From: DATJLY01 sp035604615
GTDB lineage: Bacteria; Pseudomonadota; Alphaproteobacteria; ATCC43930; CGMCC-115725
DNA length: 64,000 bases
NCBI GenBank assembly: GCA_035604615.1
Contig: DATNID010000045.1
Span: forward strand, 1 to 64,000
Reading direction: 5' to 3'
The notes below the pieces were generated by a model. The model searched no databases and had not been told where the DNA came from. It was given only the letters and a program-made list of their open reading frames with translations. Both the position numbers and the translations under genes were made by a program. Below are positions 8,518 to 17,828 of this stretch, piece by piece; within the stretch, counting starts at the first letter, position 1; every line of letters starts with the position of its first letter.

Positions 8518-11469
8518 ATGATGGCCGCTCGGGGAGCCGTTTTTCAAGGCGTCTTAGCCCTCGTCGTGCCCGTGCTGCTATGGCCGGCGACCGCGTCCGC
8601 GCAGCGGACCACCCTTCCTCCCGGCCTCATCGAACAGCTCAATCGCACGCAGTCGACCTCGCCCTACAATCCCGCCGAGCAATTGCTGTCGCCGCTCGAT
8701 CAAGTTCGCCAGCAGCAGCAGCAGCAGACCAACCCGCAGACGGGTCTGCCGTCGCTGCCGTCGAACGGCTTCGATCAGCGCGACTTGCAGAGGGGCCAAG
8801 AGCGGCTCGGACCGCCGCAGCCGACATCGCAGATCGAGCTCGATTACTCGCGCCGCGCGGGGCTGCCGCTCGTCCAATACGGCTATGACGTGTTCCGTTC
8901 GCTCGTGCCCTCGCGCGGCGAGATACAGACCGGCGCGGTCGCCGACAATTATCGCCTCAGCATCGGCGACGAGCTCGTCATCACGCTGCAGGGCCAGGTC
9001 TCGCGCTCGCTCAGGACGCGGATCGACAGCGAGGGCCGCATCGTGGTTCCCGATCTTCCGCCCGTGCCGGGAGCGGGGCGCAGCTTCGCCGAAGTGCGCG
9101 GCGATCTCGAGCGCGCGGTCGCCGCGGCGTTCCTTAACACGTCGGTGTTCGTCTCGGTCGGAACGGTGCGCCAGATCGCGGTCTCCATACTCGGCGAGGC
9201 CAACGCGCCGGGCATCCGTCGCATGGGCGGTTTCGCGAGCGCACTCGATGCGCTGGCGATGGCGGGCGGCGTCAAGAACACGGGCTCGCTGCGCCACATC
9301 ATGCTGGTGCGCGGCACGACCACGTCGATCATCGATCTCTACGGCGTGATGGCGGGGGTGGGGACCGTGCCCGATCTCAGTCTCGCCGACGGCGACCGCA
9401 TCACCATTCCGCCGATCGGTCCGACCGTCGCCATCGCGAACGAGGTCGTGCGGCCCGGCATCTACGAGCTCGCGACCGACGGTACGATCAGCGGACAGCT
9501 TCTGCTCGCGCTCGCCGGCGGTCCGCTGCGGCCTTCGGGAAATCGCTTCGTCAGGCTTTCGCTCGATGCGCAAGGGCGCGACATGACGACCGAGGTCGCG
9601 TCGCTCGCGCAGCTGACCCTTCGTGCCGGCGACATCCTGATGGTGCTGCGCCGCGACGATCTGGGGGTGGGCTCGGTGCGGCTCGACGGCAATGTGCGCG
9701 TGCCGGGCATCCGCTCGCTCGCCGCCGCGCCCGACCTGCGTCGTTTGATGGGCTCCGCGGACGCGTTCCTGCCCGATCCCTACCTGCTCTTGGGCGCGGT
9801 CGTGACGACCGACGAGCGGACGCGCAATCGCGTTCTTGTGCCGGTCGATCTCGAAGCGGCGTTGCGCGGCAGCGCGAACCGGGCGCTGAAGGACGGCGAC
9901 ACGGTCATCGTCTTGAGCGTCGGCGATGTAAACTACCTCGCTTCGGCCGACGTCCAGGCGGTGCTCCAGGGGCGCCAGCCGCCCCTGCTGCGCGATCGGA
10001 TCGTGACCAAGAATCCGCGCGAAACCGAACGCGCTCTTTTCGCCCCCGCCGCGACCGAGCTCCGCGTCGGGCCGCCCGGCGCAGCGGAGGAGCAGCGTGC
10101 GGGGTCGGCCGAGGCCGCCCAGCAACAGGCCGCGTCGCCGCGGGTCGACGTGACGCAGAACCAGCAAGCCGGGACGCTGGCTCCGGGCGCCCCGACCGCG
10201 CAGGACTTGAACCTCGCCGTGGCGCAGCGCGATTTGCTGGCGCAGCAATCGCGGCAGATTTGTCGCGGGCTCCAGGAGTTGGCGACGATCGCCGCGACCG
10301 CGCGGCCGGGCCGTTTCGCCAACGCGATCTACACGCCGACGCAGCACGACGACGGCATCGCTGGCGATGCAAAAATGATCGGCAACGTCTTTCCTTGCCC
10401 GCCGATCTTCGACAAATACCCCGACCTGCTGCCGCTGCTGGTCGAGCACGCAACCACCATCGAGGGCGAGGTCCGCATTCCGGGTCCTTATCCCGTCCTC
10501 GCGGGCACGCCGCTCGCCTCCGTCGTCGCCGAGGCCGGCGGCCTCGCCCGCGAGGTCGACTTCAAGCGCATCGAGGTCACGCACTACGCGGTGGACAACG
10601 CCCGGGGGAGCTCCGAGAGCAACCGGCAATTGGTGCAGATGACGCCGGCCGATCTCGCGCGGCTGGCGCTCAGTCCGGGCGATGTCGTGCGCTTCAACCC
10701 GGTCTTCGTCATCCGCGACAACGGTCCGGTGTCGCTCGCCGGCGAATTCCGTCGCCCGGGCAGCTACGAGATCCAGCGCGGCGAGCGCCTGTCGACGCTG
10801 GTGGAGCGCGCCGGCGGCCTGACGGAGCAGGCCTATCCCTACGGCGCCGTCTTCACCCGCATCAGCGTGAAGACGCAGGAGAAGGAGGAATTCACCCGCG
10901 CCGCGCGCCAACTCGAATCCGGAATCACGGCCGCGCTACCGAGAGCGTCCACCGGCGATCAGTCGCAGACGCTATTCGCCGCGACGCAGCAGCTGGTCAG
11001 CGAATTGCGCAACACCGAGCCGGTGGGGCGCGTCGTGATCGAGGCCGATCCGACCGTGTTGCAGGTGAAGCCGCAGCTCGATCCGCTGCTGGAGCCGGGC
11101 GACACCGTGTTCATTCCCAAGCGGCCGTTTTATGTCACGGTCGCCGGCGAAGTGTTGAATCCGACCACGCTGCAATTCCGCCCCGGCGCGTCGCCGATGG
11201 ACTATATCAACCAGGCGGGCGGCTTCACGCAGACCGCCGAGGACGACCGCGTCTTCATCGTGCTGCCGAACGGCCAGGCGCAGCCGGTGAAGACCTCGTT
11301 TTGGAACTTCACTCCGGTCGAGGTGCCGCCTGGCAGCACCATCGTCGTGCCGAAGAACCTGACGCCGTTCGATCTCACCTCGTTCCTGCGCGATTCGACC
11401 CAGATCCTGAGCCAGCTCGCAATCTCGGCGGCCTCGCTTGCCGTGATTCACAGCAATTCGAGCCGCTAG
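8518..11469 (+). CDS. Large polysaccharide export protein with multiple SLBB domains (Wza/GfcE type)
   Basis: The 983-residue protein has a signal peptide (cleavage near A-T-A-S-A-Q, residue 29) and a Gln-rich linker. The polysaccharide-export domain lies at about 143-220 (D-N-Y-R-L-S-I-G-D-E-L-V-I). Repeated SLBB-type domains follow, including copies near residues 225, 305, 655, 745 and 870, each shaped like V-x-G-E-V-x-x-P-G-x-Y. An Ala/Gln-rich insertion of about 80 residues lies near 510-590. Wza-type proteins form the outer-membrane channel for capsular polysaccharide. E. coli Wza is about 380 residues, so this version is more than twice as long. The start is ATG 8518 or 8521 behind GGGAGGGG. 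The YjbH gene follows after 31 bases. Confidence 0.88.
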   Translation: MMAARGAVFQGVLALVVPVLLWPATASAQRTTLPPGLIEQLNRTQSTSPYNPAEQLLSPLDQVRQQQQQQTNPQTGLPSLPSNGFDQRDLQRGQERLGPPQPTSQIELDYSRRAGLPLVQYGYDVFRSLVPSRGEIQTGAVADNYRLSIGDELVITLQGQVSRSLRTRIDSEGRIVVPDLPPVPGAGRSFAEVRGDLERAVAAAFLNTSVFVSVGTVRQIAVSILGEANAPGIRRMGGFASALDALAMAGGVKNTGSLRHIMLVRGTTTSIIDLYGVMAGVGTVPDLSLADGDRITIPPIGPTVAIANEVVRPGIYELATDGTISGQLLLALAGGPLRPSGNRFVRLSLDAQGRDMTTEVASLAQLTLRAGDILMVLRRDDLGVGSVRLDGNVRVPGIRSLAAAPDLRRLMGSADAFLPDPYLLLGAVVTTDERTRNRVLVPVDLEAALRGSANRALKDGDTVIVLSVGDVNYLASADVQAVLQGRQPPLLRDRIVTKNPRETERALFAPAATELRVGPPGAAEEQRAGSAEAAQQQAASPRVDVTQNQQAGTLAPGAPTAQDLNLAVAQRDLLAQQSRQICRGLQELATIAATARPGRFANAIYTPTQHDDGIAGDAKMIGNVFPCPPIFDKYPDLLPLLVEHATTIEGEVRIPGPYPVLAGTPLASVVAEAGGLAREVDFKRIEVTHYAVDNARGSSESNRQLVQMTPADLARLALSPGDVVRFNPVFVIRDNGPVSLAGEFRRPGSYEIQRGERLSTLVERAGGLTEQAYPYGAVFTRISVKTQEKEEFTRAARQLESGITAALPRASTGDQSQTLFAATQQLVSELRNTEPVGRVVIEADPTVLQVKPQLDPLLEPGDTVFIPKRPFYVTVAGEVLNPTTLQFRPGASPMDYINQAGGFTQTAEDDRVFIVLPNGQAQPVKTSFWNFTPVEVPPGSTIVVPKNLTPFDLTSFLRDSTQILSQLAISAASLAVIHSNSSR

Positions 11470-11500
11470 CTCCGGCGCGCCTCGGAATTGCGCTCGTCGC

Positions 11501-14134
11501 GTGCTGGCCCGGCTTCGCCCCCTTCTCTTCGCCGCCGCGTTGGGCATGGCCGCGCTGCCGCGTCCGGCGGACGCGCAGAATCAGCTGCAGACCGGCGCGC
11601 CGTCCTTCACGGCGACCTATGACGATTGGGGCGAACACGGCCTGCTGCAGACGCCGACGGCGCGTCCCGGCACGGACGGCGATTTCGCCTTCACCTATTC
11701 GCACGTCCATCCCTACGACCGCTACAACGTGTTCATGACGCCGCTGCCGTGGCTCGAAGCCGGCTTCCGCTACACCGCGATCAACGACCGGCCGTACGGG
11801 CCAGCCAATCCGAGCCAGTCCTACAAGGACAAATCGTTCGACGCCAAGATAAGGCTGGTGCAGGAGAGCGCCGATTTTCCCGAAACCGCGATCGGTTTTC
11901 GCGACATCGCGGGCACCGGATTGTTCTCGAGCGAATACATCGTGTTCAGCCGCCGCTATTACGATTTCGACGTGTCCGCCGGCATGGGCTGGGGCTACAT
12001 GTCGAGCCGGGCCACGTTCGGCAATCCGCTCGGGCTGATCGCCCACGCGTTCAAGGTGCGGCCCGCCACCAACGGCACCGGCTCGTTCACGCTCGACTAT
12101 TTCCGCGGCCGCAATGTCGCGTTGTTCGGCGGCGTCGAATATCATACCGCGATCGAGGGCGTGCGCATCAAGCTCGAGCTCGATCCCAGCGATTACCACC
12201 ACGAACCGCTCCAGAATAACTTCGGCGTGCGCTCGCCGGTGAATGCCGCCGTGGTCTATCGGCCCGCTCCCTACATGGAGTTTTCCGCCGGCCTGGAGCG
12301 CGGGACCACGGTCATGCTGCGTGCCACCGTCACCGCGAACTTCAATTCGCTGGGCTTCTTCCGCGATCCATCGACGCCGCCCGCGCTGGAGCCGCGGCCG
12401 GTACCGCAGCCCCCGGAGGGGCGGAAACTCGATGAGACCGGCCTGCCGCTGGTGGCCGAGCCCGCGGTGGGGCGACCGCTCGACGAGACCGGCCTGCCGC
12501 TCGTGGCCGAGCCCGACGAAGAGCCTCAAGCACCGCCGCCGGTCAGGATCGCGCGCGCGAAGAAGCCACGCCGGGCGCCGCCTGCGCCGGCCCCAACCCG
12601 GGCCGCTGCGGCTTCGGACCGCTTCTACGACATCGCGCGCCTGGCGCCGCCGCCGGTCGCAAGCGACGCCGCTGGGGATTCGGACCGGCTTTACGATGGC
12701 GCGCGCCAGCTCGGCTACGACATCGACACTGTCGCGATCGATGGTGACAAGGCGACGCTCTCTATCACACCGCGCGCCGGCGGCACGCATGCCGCGCCTT
12801 CCGAGAGAGTGGCGGCGCTGGCGGTCGCGGTCCTGCCCGGCGTGAGCCGCGCCATCATCGCCGGCTCCGGGGCAGGGGCAATGGAAACTCAGGTTGCGCC
12901 GAGCGTAGCCGCGACGCCCGCCGACAGCGAACCAGCGGTCGCGGAGCGCGTCTTCGCCGACCTCAAGAAAACCGGACTCCGGGGAGAGTCCTTCGCGATG
13001 AAGGGCCGGCACGCCTGGCTCTCGCTGTCGCAGGACAAGTATCACGTCTACACCATCGCGCTGGGGCGCGCGGCGCGCATCGTCGCCGCCGATGCGCCGC
13101 CCGGAATCGAGCTCGTCACCATCGAGCTGGTCGAGAACAACCTCACCGCCGCGAGCGTCACCATGAGGCGCCGCGACATCGAGAATGCCGTCGGGGAGGT
13201 CGGCTCGCCCGAGGAGGTGTTCGCGCATGCGACGTTCGCCGGGTCGAGCCCCGACCGACCGCCGGGGATCGCCAACGCGGCGGCCTATCCCTATTACGAC
13301 TGGGGCCTCAATCCGCGCCTTCGGCAGCAGCTGGGCGGGCCGGACAATTTCGTCATCTACGAGATCTATGCCGAGCTCGCCGGCACCGCGCACCTGGCGC
13401 CGGGTCTCAGCCTCGACGGCTCGCTCGGCGCGAACCTGTTCAACAACCTCAACGCGCTCCATCCGCAATCGGCGAGCGCTCTGCCACATGTCCGCAGCGA
13501 TATCGACCTCTATCTCAAGCAGGGCAAGACCGGCATATTTCAGCTCCAGGGCGATGAGCTCTTCAACATCGCGCCCGACTGGTATGGCCGGGTCTCGGGC
13601 GGCATCCTCGAGTACATGTATGACGGTGTCGACGGCGAGGTTCTTTATCGCCCCTACGACAATCGGCTGGCCATCGGACTTGATGTCAATCACGTGTTCA
13701 AGCGCGACTTCAGGGACCGCCTCGGGCTGCGGGCGTACCAGGTCACGGAGGGACAGCTCAGCTTCTATTACAAGCTGCCATTCTATAACCTGACGGCGAC
13801 ACTCCGTGTTGGCCGCTACCTCGCCGGCGACAAGGGCGCGACGATCGAGCTGTCGCGCGTATTCGCTGGCGGCGTGCGCGCCGGGATATTCGCCACCAAA
13901 ACCAACGTCAGCGCGACGCAGTTCGGCGAAGGCTCCTTCGACAAGGGGTTCTTCGTGTCGTTCCCGCTCGATCTGATGCTGGCGAGCCCGAGCCGGGACG
14001 AGGCGAGCTACCTCGTCCGGCCGCTGACCCGCGACGGCGGGCAATATGTCGCGATCGCCAAGCCGCTGTACCAGGAGACGGACAGGTACGACTCCGAGAC
14101 GCTTTCGGGCATGTGGCCGCAACTCTTTAAGTAG
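11501..14134 (+). CDS. gfcD: YjbH/GfcD family outer-membrane exopolysaccharide protein
   Basis: The 877-residue protein starts with GTG and a signal peptide (cleavage near A-D-A-Q, residue 26). It has the YjbH hallmarks: an N-terminal block with G-x-x-G-L-L-Q-T-P-T-A-R and W-L-E-A-G-F-R-Y, a predicted beta-barrel, and a C-terminal half with F-S-Y-Y-K-type strands ending Y-D-S-E-T-L-S-G-M-W-P-Q-L-F-K. E. coli GfcD/YjbH (about 700 residues) works with GfcB and GfcC in capsule secretion. The extra length comes from a low-complexity linker at about 290-400 with a duplicated L-D-E-T-G-L-P-L-V-A-E-P unit. It is likely translated with the SLBB gene upstream. Confidence 0.88.
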   Translation: MLARLRPLLFAAALGMAALPRPADAQNQLQTGAPSFTATYDDWGEHGLLQTPTARPGTDGDFAFTYSHVHPYDRYNVFMTPLPWLEAGFRYTAINDRPYGPANPSQSYKDKSFDAKIRLVQESADFPETAIGFRDIAGTGLFSSEYIVFSRRYYDFDVSAGMGWGYMSSRATFGNPLGLIAHAFKVRPATNGTGSFTLDYFRGRNVALFGGVEYHTAIEGVRIKLELDPSDYHHEPLQNNFGVRSPVNAAVVYRPAPYMEFSAGLERGTTVMLRATVTANFNSLGFFRDPSTPPALEPRPVPQPPEGRKLDETGLPLVAEPAVGRPLDETGLPLVAEPDEEPQAPPPVRIARAKKPRRAPPAPAPTRAAAASDRFYDIARLAPPPVASDAAGDSDRLYDGARQLGYDIDTVAIDGDKATLSITPRAGGTHAAPSERVAALAVAVLPGVSRAIIAGSGAGAMETQVAPSVAATPADSEPAVAERVFADLKKTGLRGESFAMKGRHAWLSLSQDKYHVYTIALGRAARIVAADAPPGIELVTIELVENNLTAASVTMRRRDIENAVGEVGSPEEVFAHATFAGSSPDRPPGIANAAAYPYYDWGLNPRLRQQLGGPDNFVIYEIYAELAGTAHLAPGLSLDGSLGANLFNNLNALHPQSASALPHVRSDIDLYLKQGKTGIFQLQGDELFNIAPDWYGRVSGGILEYMYDGVDGEVLYRPYDNRLAIGLDVNHVFKRDFRDRLGLRAYQVTEGQLSFYYKLPFYNLTATLRVGRYLAGDKGATIELSRVFAGGVRAGIFATKTNVSATQFGEGSFDKGFFVSFPLDLMLASPSRDEASYLVRPLTRDGGQYVAIAKPLYQETDRYDSETLSGMWPQLFK
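12428..12514 (+). repeat. Short tandem duplication in the YjbH gene
   Basis: A 36-base unit at 12428-12463 recurs at 12479-12514 (period 51) with only a few differences. It encodes L-D-E-T-G-L-P-L-V-A-E-P twice in the Pro/Ala-rich linker. Confidence 0.85.
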
Positions 14135-14166
14135 GGCGCTCGCGTCGACGAAGAGTTCGAGCACCG

Positions 14167-14194
14167 TTGACTCCGATCGCGCGTCAATTGTAGA
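14167..14194 (+). promoter_or_regulatory. Possible promoter for the sugar-transferase operon
   Basis: TTGACT at 14167-14172 is a good -35 match. A weak -10 (TGTAGA) lies 16 bases downstream. It sits in the 134-base gap before the initiating sugar transferase gene. Confidence 0.3.
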
Positions 14195-14268
14195 AGATGA
14201 GGCGGTGAGGGTGACCTACGGGCCGAGACTTGGCGTTGTGGGGCGGAGGTCAGTGGGGGGAGCGTCCG

Positions 14269-15006
14269 GTGGCGGATGAGCTTGGCTTCAGGGACTCCGG
14301 CGTCATGTCGGAGAGGCCGCATGACGTAGCCGCGATCTTTCTTGGACGCGGGTATGGGTCGAAGGCCGAGACCGCCGGCCGAGGCCCGATTTATGCAACG
14401 TTCTTCAAGCGACATTTCGACTTCCTCTTCGCCGTTGCCCTTTTGGGTGTGCTCGCGCCGGTTTTCGCACTGATCACATGCGTGATCCTGGCGGTCGATG
14501 GTCGCCCCGTTTTCTTCATTCAGCAGCGAATTGGGCGCGGCGGAAAATCCTTCCCGTTGGTCAAATTTCGCACAATGGTCCGGGATGCCGAAGCGATTCT
14601 CAAATCGTGGAAGCAAGACGAACCGGATTTATGGGACCAGTATGTGCAAAACAACTTCAAGTGTAGTGGCGATCCTCGTCTGATTCGGTTCGGCGCCTTG
14701 ATGCGCCGTTTCAGCCTCGACGAGTTGCCGCAATTGTGGAACGTCGTGTGCGGCGAAATGAGCATGGTCGGGCCCCGCCCGCTCCTGGCAGAGGAAGTGC
14801 AGCACTATTCGGGCGAGATGGGGCTGTACAAATCCGTGCAACCGGGAATCACCGGAATCTGGCAGGTGAGCGGCCGCAGTACCACCACGTTCGACGAACG
14901 AGCGAGGCTTGACGGCATCTATATTCGATCAATCAGCCTGGTCAATGACTGCAAGCTCCTTTTTCGCACCATCGCCAGCGTCGCAAGGGGAACCGGGGCG
15001 TACTAA
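14269..15006 (+). CDS. Initiating sugar-phosphate transferase (WbaP/ExoY-like)
   Basis: The 245-residue product belongs to the bacterial sugar transferase family. It has one membrane segment near residues 48-70, then the catalytic domain with Q-x-R-I-G-R-G-G, F-x-L-V-K-F-R-T-M, R-R-F-S-L-D-E-L-P-Q-L-W-N-V and M-S-M-V-G-P-R-P, and the C-terminal P-G-I-T-G-I-W-Q-V-S-G-R-S. These enzymes load a hexose-1-phosphate onto undecaprenyl phosphate, the first step of repeat-unit synthesis. The size fits the short ExoY/WbaP C-terminal form without the extra N-terminal membrane domain. I chose the GTG at 14269 because GGGGGGAG lies 6-7 bases before it; an ATG at 14305 is possible. Confidence 0.92.
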   Translation: MADELGFRDSGVMSERPHDVAAIFLGRGYGSKAETAGRGPIYATFFKRHFDFLFAVALLGVLAPVFALITCVILAVDGRPVFFIQQRIGRGGKSFPLVKFRTMVRDAEAILKSWKQDEPDLWDQYVQNNFKCSGDPRLIRFGALMRRFSLDELPQLWNVVCGEMSMVGPRPLLAEEVQHYSGEMGLYKSVQPGITGIWQVSGRSTTTFDERARLDGIYIRSISLVNDCKLLFRTIASVARGTGAY

Positions 15007-15063
15007 ACGGAGTCCCGGTATCGTCGATTCCTGGGCACGAGTTCATCAGCGCTTCGGGTGCCC

Positions 15064-16311
15064 ATGAAGATACTGCTCCTCGCACGCAATTTCTGGCCGG
15101 AGCTTACGGGTATAGGTTTCTACGAAGCGGACTTGGCGGATTGGCTCCACGACCGCGGCCACCTTGTCTCGGTCGTCACGACGCCGCCGCATTATCCGGG
15201 TTGGAAAATAGACGCCGCAGAATATACGCGATTCTGGCGGCGCGACCACCGGAAGCCGTACCCAATACTCCGCTGTCCTCTCTATGTTCCGAAACGCCTG
15301 ACCGCCGCGACGCGCCTGGCGCATTCTGCGTCGTTTGGACTCTCGGGACTGCCTGCCGTTTTTGCGGAGGCTGCCCGTTTTCGACCGGACATAGTCGGCG
15401 CCGTTATGCCGACGCTGGCAGCAGCGCCAGCGGCCCTCGCCGCCGGTGTCGCTTTCCGGGCGCGCAGCTGGCTGCACGTGCAGGATCTTGAGGTGGATGC
15501 GGCGGTCGGCCTCGGCATGCTCGGTGGCGCGCCGTCCAGGATGGCATTGCGGTTCGAGCGCGCGATGCTGCGACGTTTCGACTGTATCACGACCATCACG
15601 CCGGCGATGCGCGCGCGACTCGTGGAAAAACGACTCGGCGATCGAGATCCGCTGGTCATTCCGAACTGGATCGACACGGCCAGGATCCATCCCCGTTCCG
15701 GCGCAGCATCGTCGCGGGACTTCTGGGGGCTTCCCGCCGGTGTGACCGTCGCACTCTACTCGGGCAGTCTGGTCGCGAAGCAGGGGCTCGAGCTGATCGT
15801 TGACACGGCGCGCCTGCTCGCCGACCGGCACGACATCCTGTTCCTGATCTGCGGCGCAGGCCCGCTCAAGGATTCTCTCATGGCGGCCGCGCGCGATCTC
15901 GGTCACGTGCGCTTCCTGCCGCTGCAACCGGCCGACCGGCTTAACGATCTTCTCAATGCCGCGGACATCCATCTTCTGCCGCAAGCGGCCGCCGCCTCCG
16001 ATCTGGTGATGCCGTCGAAACTCGGCCCCATGTTGGCAAGCGGCCGGCCCGTGGTCGCATCGGTCGATGCGGGGAGCGCCGTCGCCCAGACGATCGGCAG
16101 CGCCGGGCTCGTCGTTCCGCCGAATGACGCGGATGCGTTCGCCGGCGCGATCCTGACCCTCGCGGCGGCGCCCGAAAGCCGCAGCGCGATGGGCCGCATC
16201 GGCCGCGACACGGCCCTGCGCGAGTTCGATCGCGAGACCATCCTGCCGCGCCTCGAAGGCGCGTTGCTGGCGCTCACGAGCCGCGCCGACCTCGCGCGCG
16301 CGGCCTCGTGA
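15064..16311 (+). CDS. Glycosyltransferase, GT4 (WcaI-like)
   Basis: The 415-residue GT-B enzyme begins M-K-I-L-L-L-A-R-N-F-W-P-E-L-T-G-I-G, the usual start of colanic-acid WcaI-type glycosyltransferases. It continues with T-T-P-P-H-Y-P-G-W and V-I-P-N-W-I-D-T. The nucleotide-sugar half contains Y-S-G-S-L-V-A-K-Q-G-L-E, F-L-I-C-G-A-G-P and the acceptor/donor loop V-M-P-S-K-L-G-P-M-L-A-S-G-R-P-V. It adds a sugar to the lipid-linked repeat unit in the cytoplasm; donor and linkage are unknown. A GTG two codons upstream is an alternative start. It follows the initiating transferase by 57 bases and ends six bases from a convergent gene. Confidence 0.88.
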   Translation: MKILLLARNFWPELTGIGFYEADLADWLHDRGHLVSVVTTPPHYPGWKIDAAEYTRFWRRDHRKPYPILRCPLYVPKRLTAATRLAHSASFGLSGLPAVFAEAARFRPDIVGAVMPTLAAAPAALAAGVAFRARSWLHVQDLEVDAAVGLGMLGGAPSRMALRFERAMLRRFDCITTITPAMRARLVEKRLGDRDPLVIPNWIDTARIHPRSGAASSRDFWGLPAGVTVALYSGSLVAKQGLELIVDTARLLADRHDILFLICGAGPLKDSLMAAARDLGHVRFLPLQPADRLNDLLNAADIHLLPQAAAASDLVMPSKLGPMLASGRPVVASVDAGSAVAQTIGSAGLVVPPNDADAFAGAILTLAAAPESRSAMGRIGRDTALREFDRETILPRLEGALLALTSRADLARAAS

Positions 16312-16317
16312 TGCGAT

Positions 16318-17721
16318 CTATCGCGCGGCCGCCATCTCGAGAAATATCCGCTCGAGTTGCCGCCACGACAGTTCCGGATCGAAATCCGTCGGCAAGTTGG
16401 CGCGCCACGCCGCGATCAGGTCCGGTTCGCGGATGACGCGGTCGATTGCGGCGCGCAGCGCGGCTGGATTTCCCGGCTCGAACAGAAGACCGTTGCGCCC
16501 GTCATCGACCTGCTCGGGAATGCCGCCGATGCGGCTGCCGATCACCGGGATTCCCGCCGCCTGGAATTCGAGCACGGTGCTGGGGCGCGTGTCCTCGCAG
16601 GTCGAGGGCACGATGCCGACATCGATGGCGCCGAGGATCGATGGAAAATCGTCCTGCCGCCACGGTCCGTGAAAGATCGGCGGGTTGGAGGGCGCAGCCA
16701 TCGCCGTCAGGCGGCGCACATAGTCGGCGCCGCCACCGCCGTGAAAATGAAGCTCCGCATCCTCGCGCGCAACGCCGTCGAAGGCAGCCACCAGAATCTC
16801 GGGGCCTTTTTCCGGGCTATGGGCGCCGAGATAGCCGAACCGTATGGGTCGCCGCGGCACGCTCGCCTTGTGTCCGCGGGCGGCGCATGCTTGCTGTAGC
16901 GGCTGCATGTGCGACAGCACGATGGGCACGATCCTTGTCGTCGCGCACGACACGCCGAAGGACGCGGCGAGCTCGATCGTGCGGCCGGAAATGCCGCACA
17001 GCAGATCGGCGCGTCCGATGGCCTCGGCATAGGCGTGACGGCGCGCCGCGTAGGACGGGCCGCGCGGCACCGCAACCGAACCGCGCGCGCTCGCTCCGGC
17101 GCGATAGAGGCTCTTGAGCGACGCATGAAGGCCGGCATATTTCCACAGAACGCTCGGCAGGCGCGCGCGCCAACGCGCCGCCTCGCTGCCGACCACCGTC
17201 GCCATGCAATCGACGCAGCGATTTCCCTCCTGATAGTCGCCGCAGACCTTGCCCCACCGGTCGAACAGCGACAACCGGGTGCAGAACGGCCAGAAGTTCT
17301 GCAGGAAGACCATCACCTTGCTGCCGGCATCCTGGCATGCCTCGATGGCGCGGGCGGGCCATCCCGGCAAATCGAGAATGGCCACGATGTCGGGCTGGAG
17401 GGTGGCCAGCACCTCGCGCAAGAGCCGCACCGTCTCGGGCGAATCTATGTCGCTCGTGGGCTCCGCGGAGCGGGTGCACGGAACGATCGGCGGATTGCGG
17501 AGTTCGATGATGGTGAACGGATGACGCTGCCTTGTGACGAGATGGGGCTTCAAGCGCCAATCGCACACGCCCGCCGACAGGCACGTAACGTCGTGCCCGG
17601 CACGGCTCAGATAATCCGCAAGCTCCTTGGCGTAGAGGCCGGTGCTTCCCTTGCCGATCATCCAGCCCACGATCAGCAGGCGCAACTTCGCGCCGGTGAC
17701 GTCCGCGGCGGGCGCGGTCAT
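16318..17721 (-). CDS. Glycosyltransferase, GT4 family
   Basis: The 467-residue GT-B enzyme has an N-terminal G-W-M-I-G-K-G-S-T-G-L-Y-A-K-E-L loop near residue 20. Its C-terminal half has G-Y-L-G-A-H-S-P-E-K-G-P-E-I, F-H-G-x-W, and the E-x7-E-like segment C-E-D-T-R-P-S-T-V-L-E-F-Q-A-A-G-I-P-V-I. Several cysteines cluster in the middle (C-G-D-Y, C-V-D-C-M), which is unusual but seen in some relatives that carry an inserted zinc-ribbon-like loop. I chose the ATG at 17721; an upstream ATG at 17763 would add 14 non-homologous residues. It is a lone minus-strand gene between plus-strand capsule genes. Confidence 0.87.
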   Translation of the reverse strand: MTAPAADVTGAKLRLLIVGWMIGKGSTGLYAKELADYLSRAGHDVTCLSAGVCDWRLKPHLVTRQRHPFTIIELRNPPIVPCTRSAEPTSDIDSPETVRLLREVLATLQPDIVAILDLPGWPARAIEACQDAGSKVMVFLQNFWPFCTRLSLFDRWGKVCGDYQEGNRCVDCMATVVGSEAARWRARLPSVLWKYAGLHASLKSLYRAGASARGSVAVPRGPSYAARRHAYAEAIGRADLLCGISGRTIELAASFGVSCATTRIVPIVLSHMQPLQQACAARGHKASVPRRPIRFGYLGAHSPEKGPEILVAAFDGVAREDAELHFHGGGGADYVRRLTAMAAPSNPPIFHGPWRQDDFPSILGAIDVGIVPSTCEDTRPSTVLEFQAAGIPVIGSRIGGIPEQVDDGRNGLLFEPGNPAALRAAIDRVIREPDLIAAWRANLPTDFDPELSWRQLERIFLEMAAAR

Positions 17722-17828
17722 CGCGCGATGCCCTTGGGATTCGCCTGCACGCGTCGCTTCCATCGCTACATTCGTTGCCTGAAAGCGGCGGATTGTCTAG
17801 ACTTTGGCGCTGTCATAAAGGATCGAAA

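Noticed and set aside
17775..17828. Upstream extension of the SDR gene start
   Set aside because: The extra 18 residues have no similarity to the SDR N-terminus, and a ribosome site sits just before TTG 17829.
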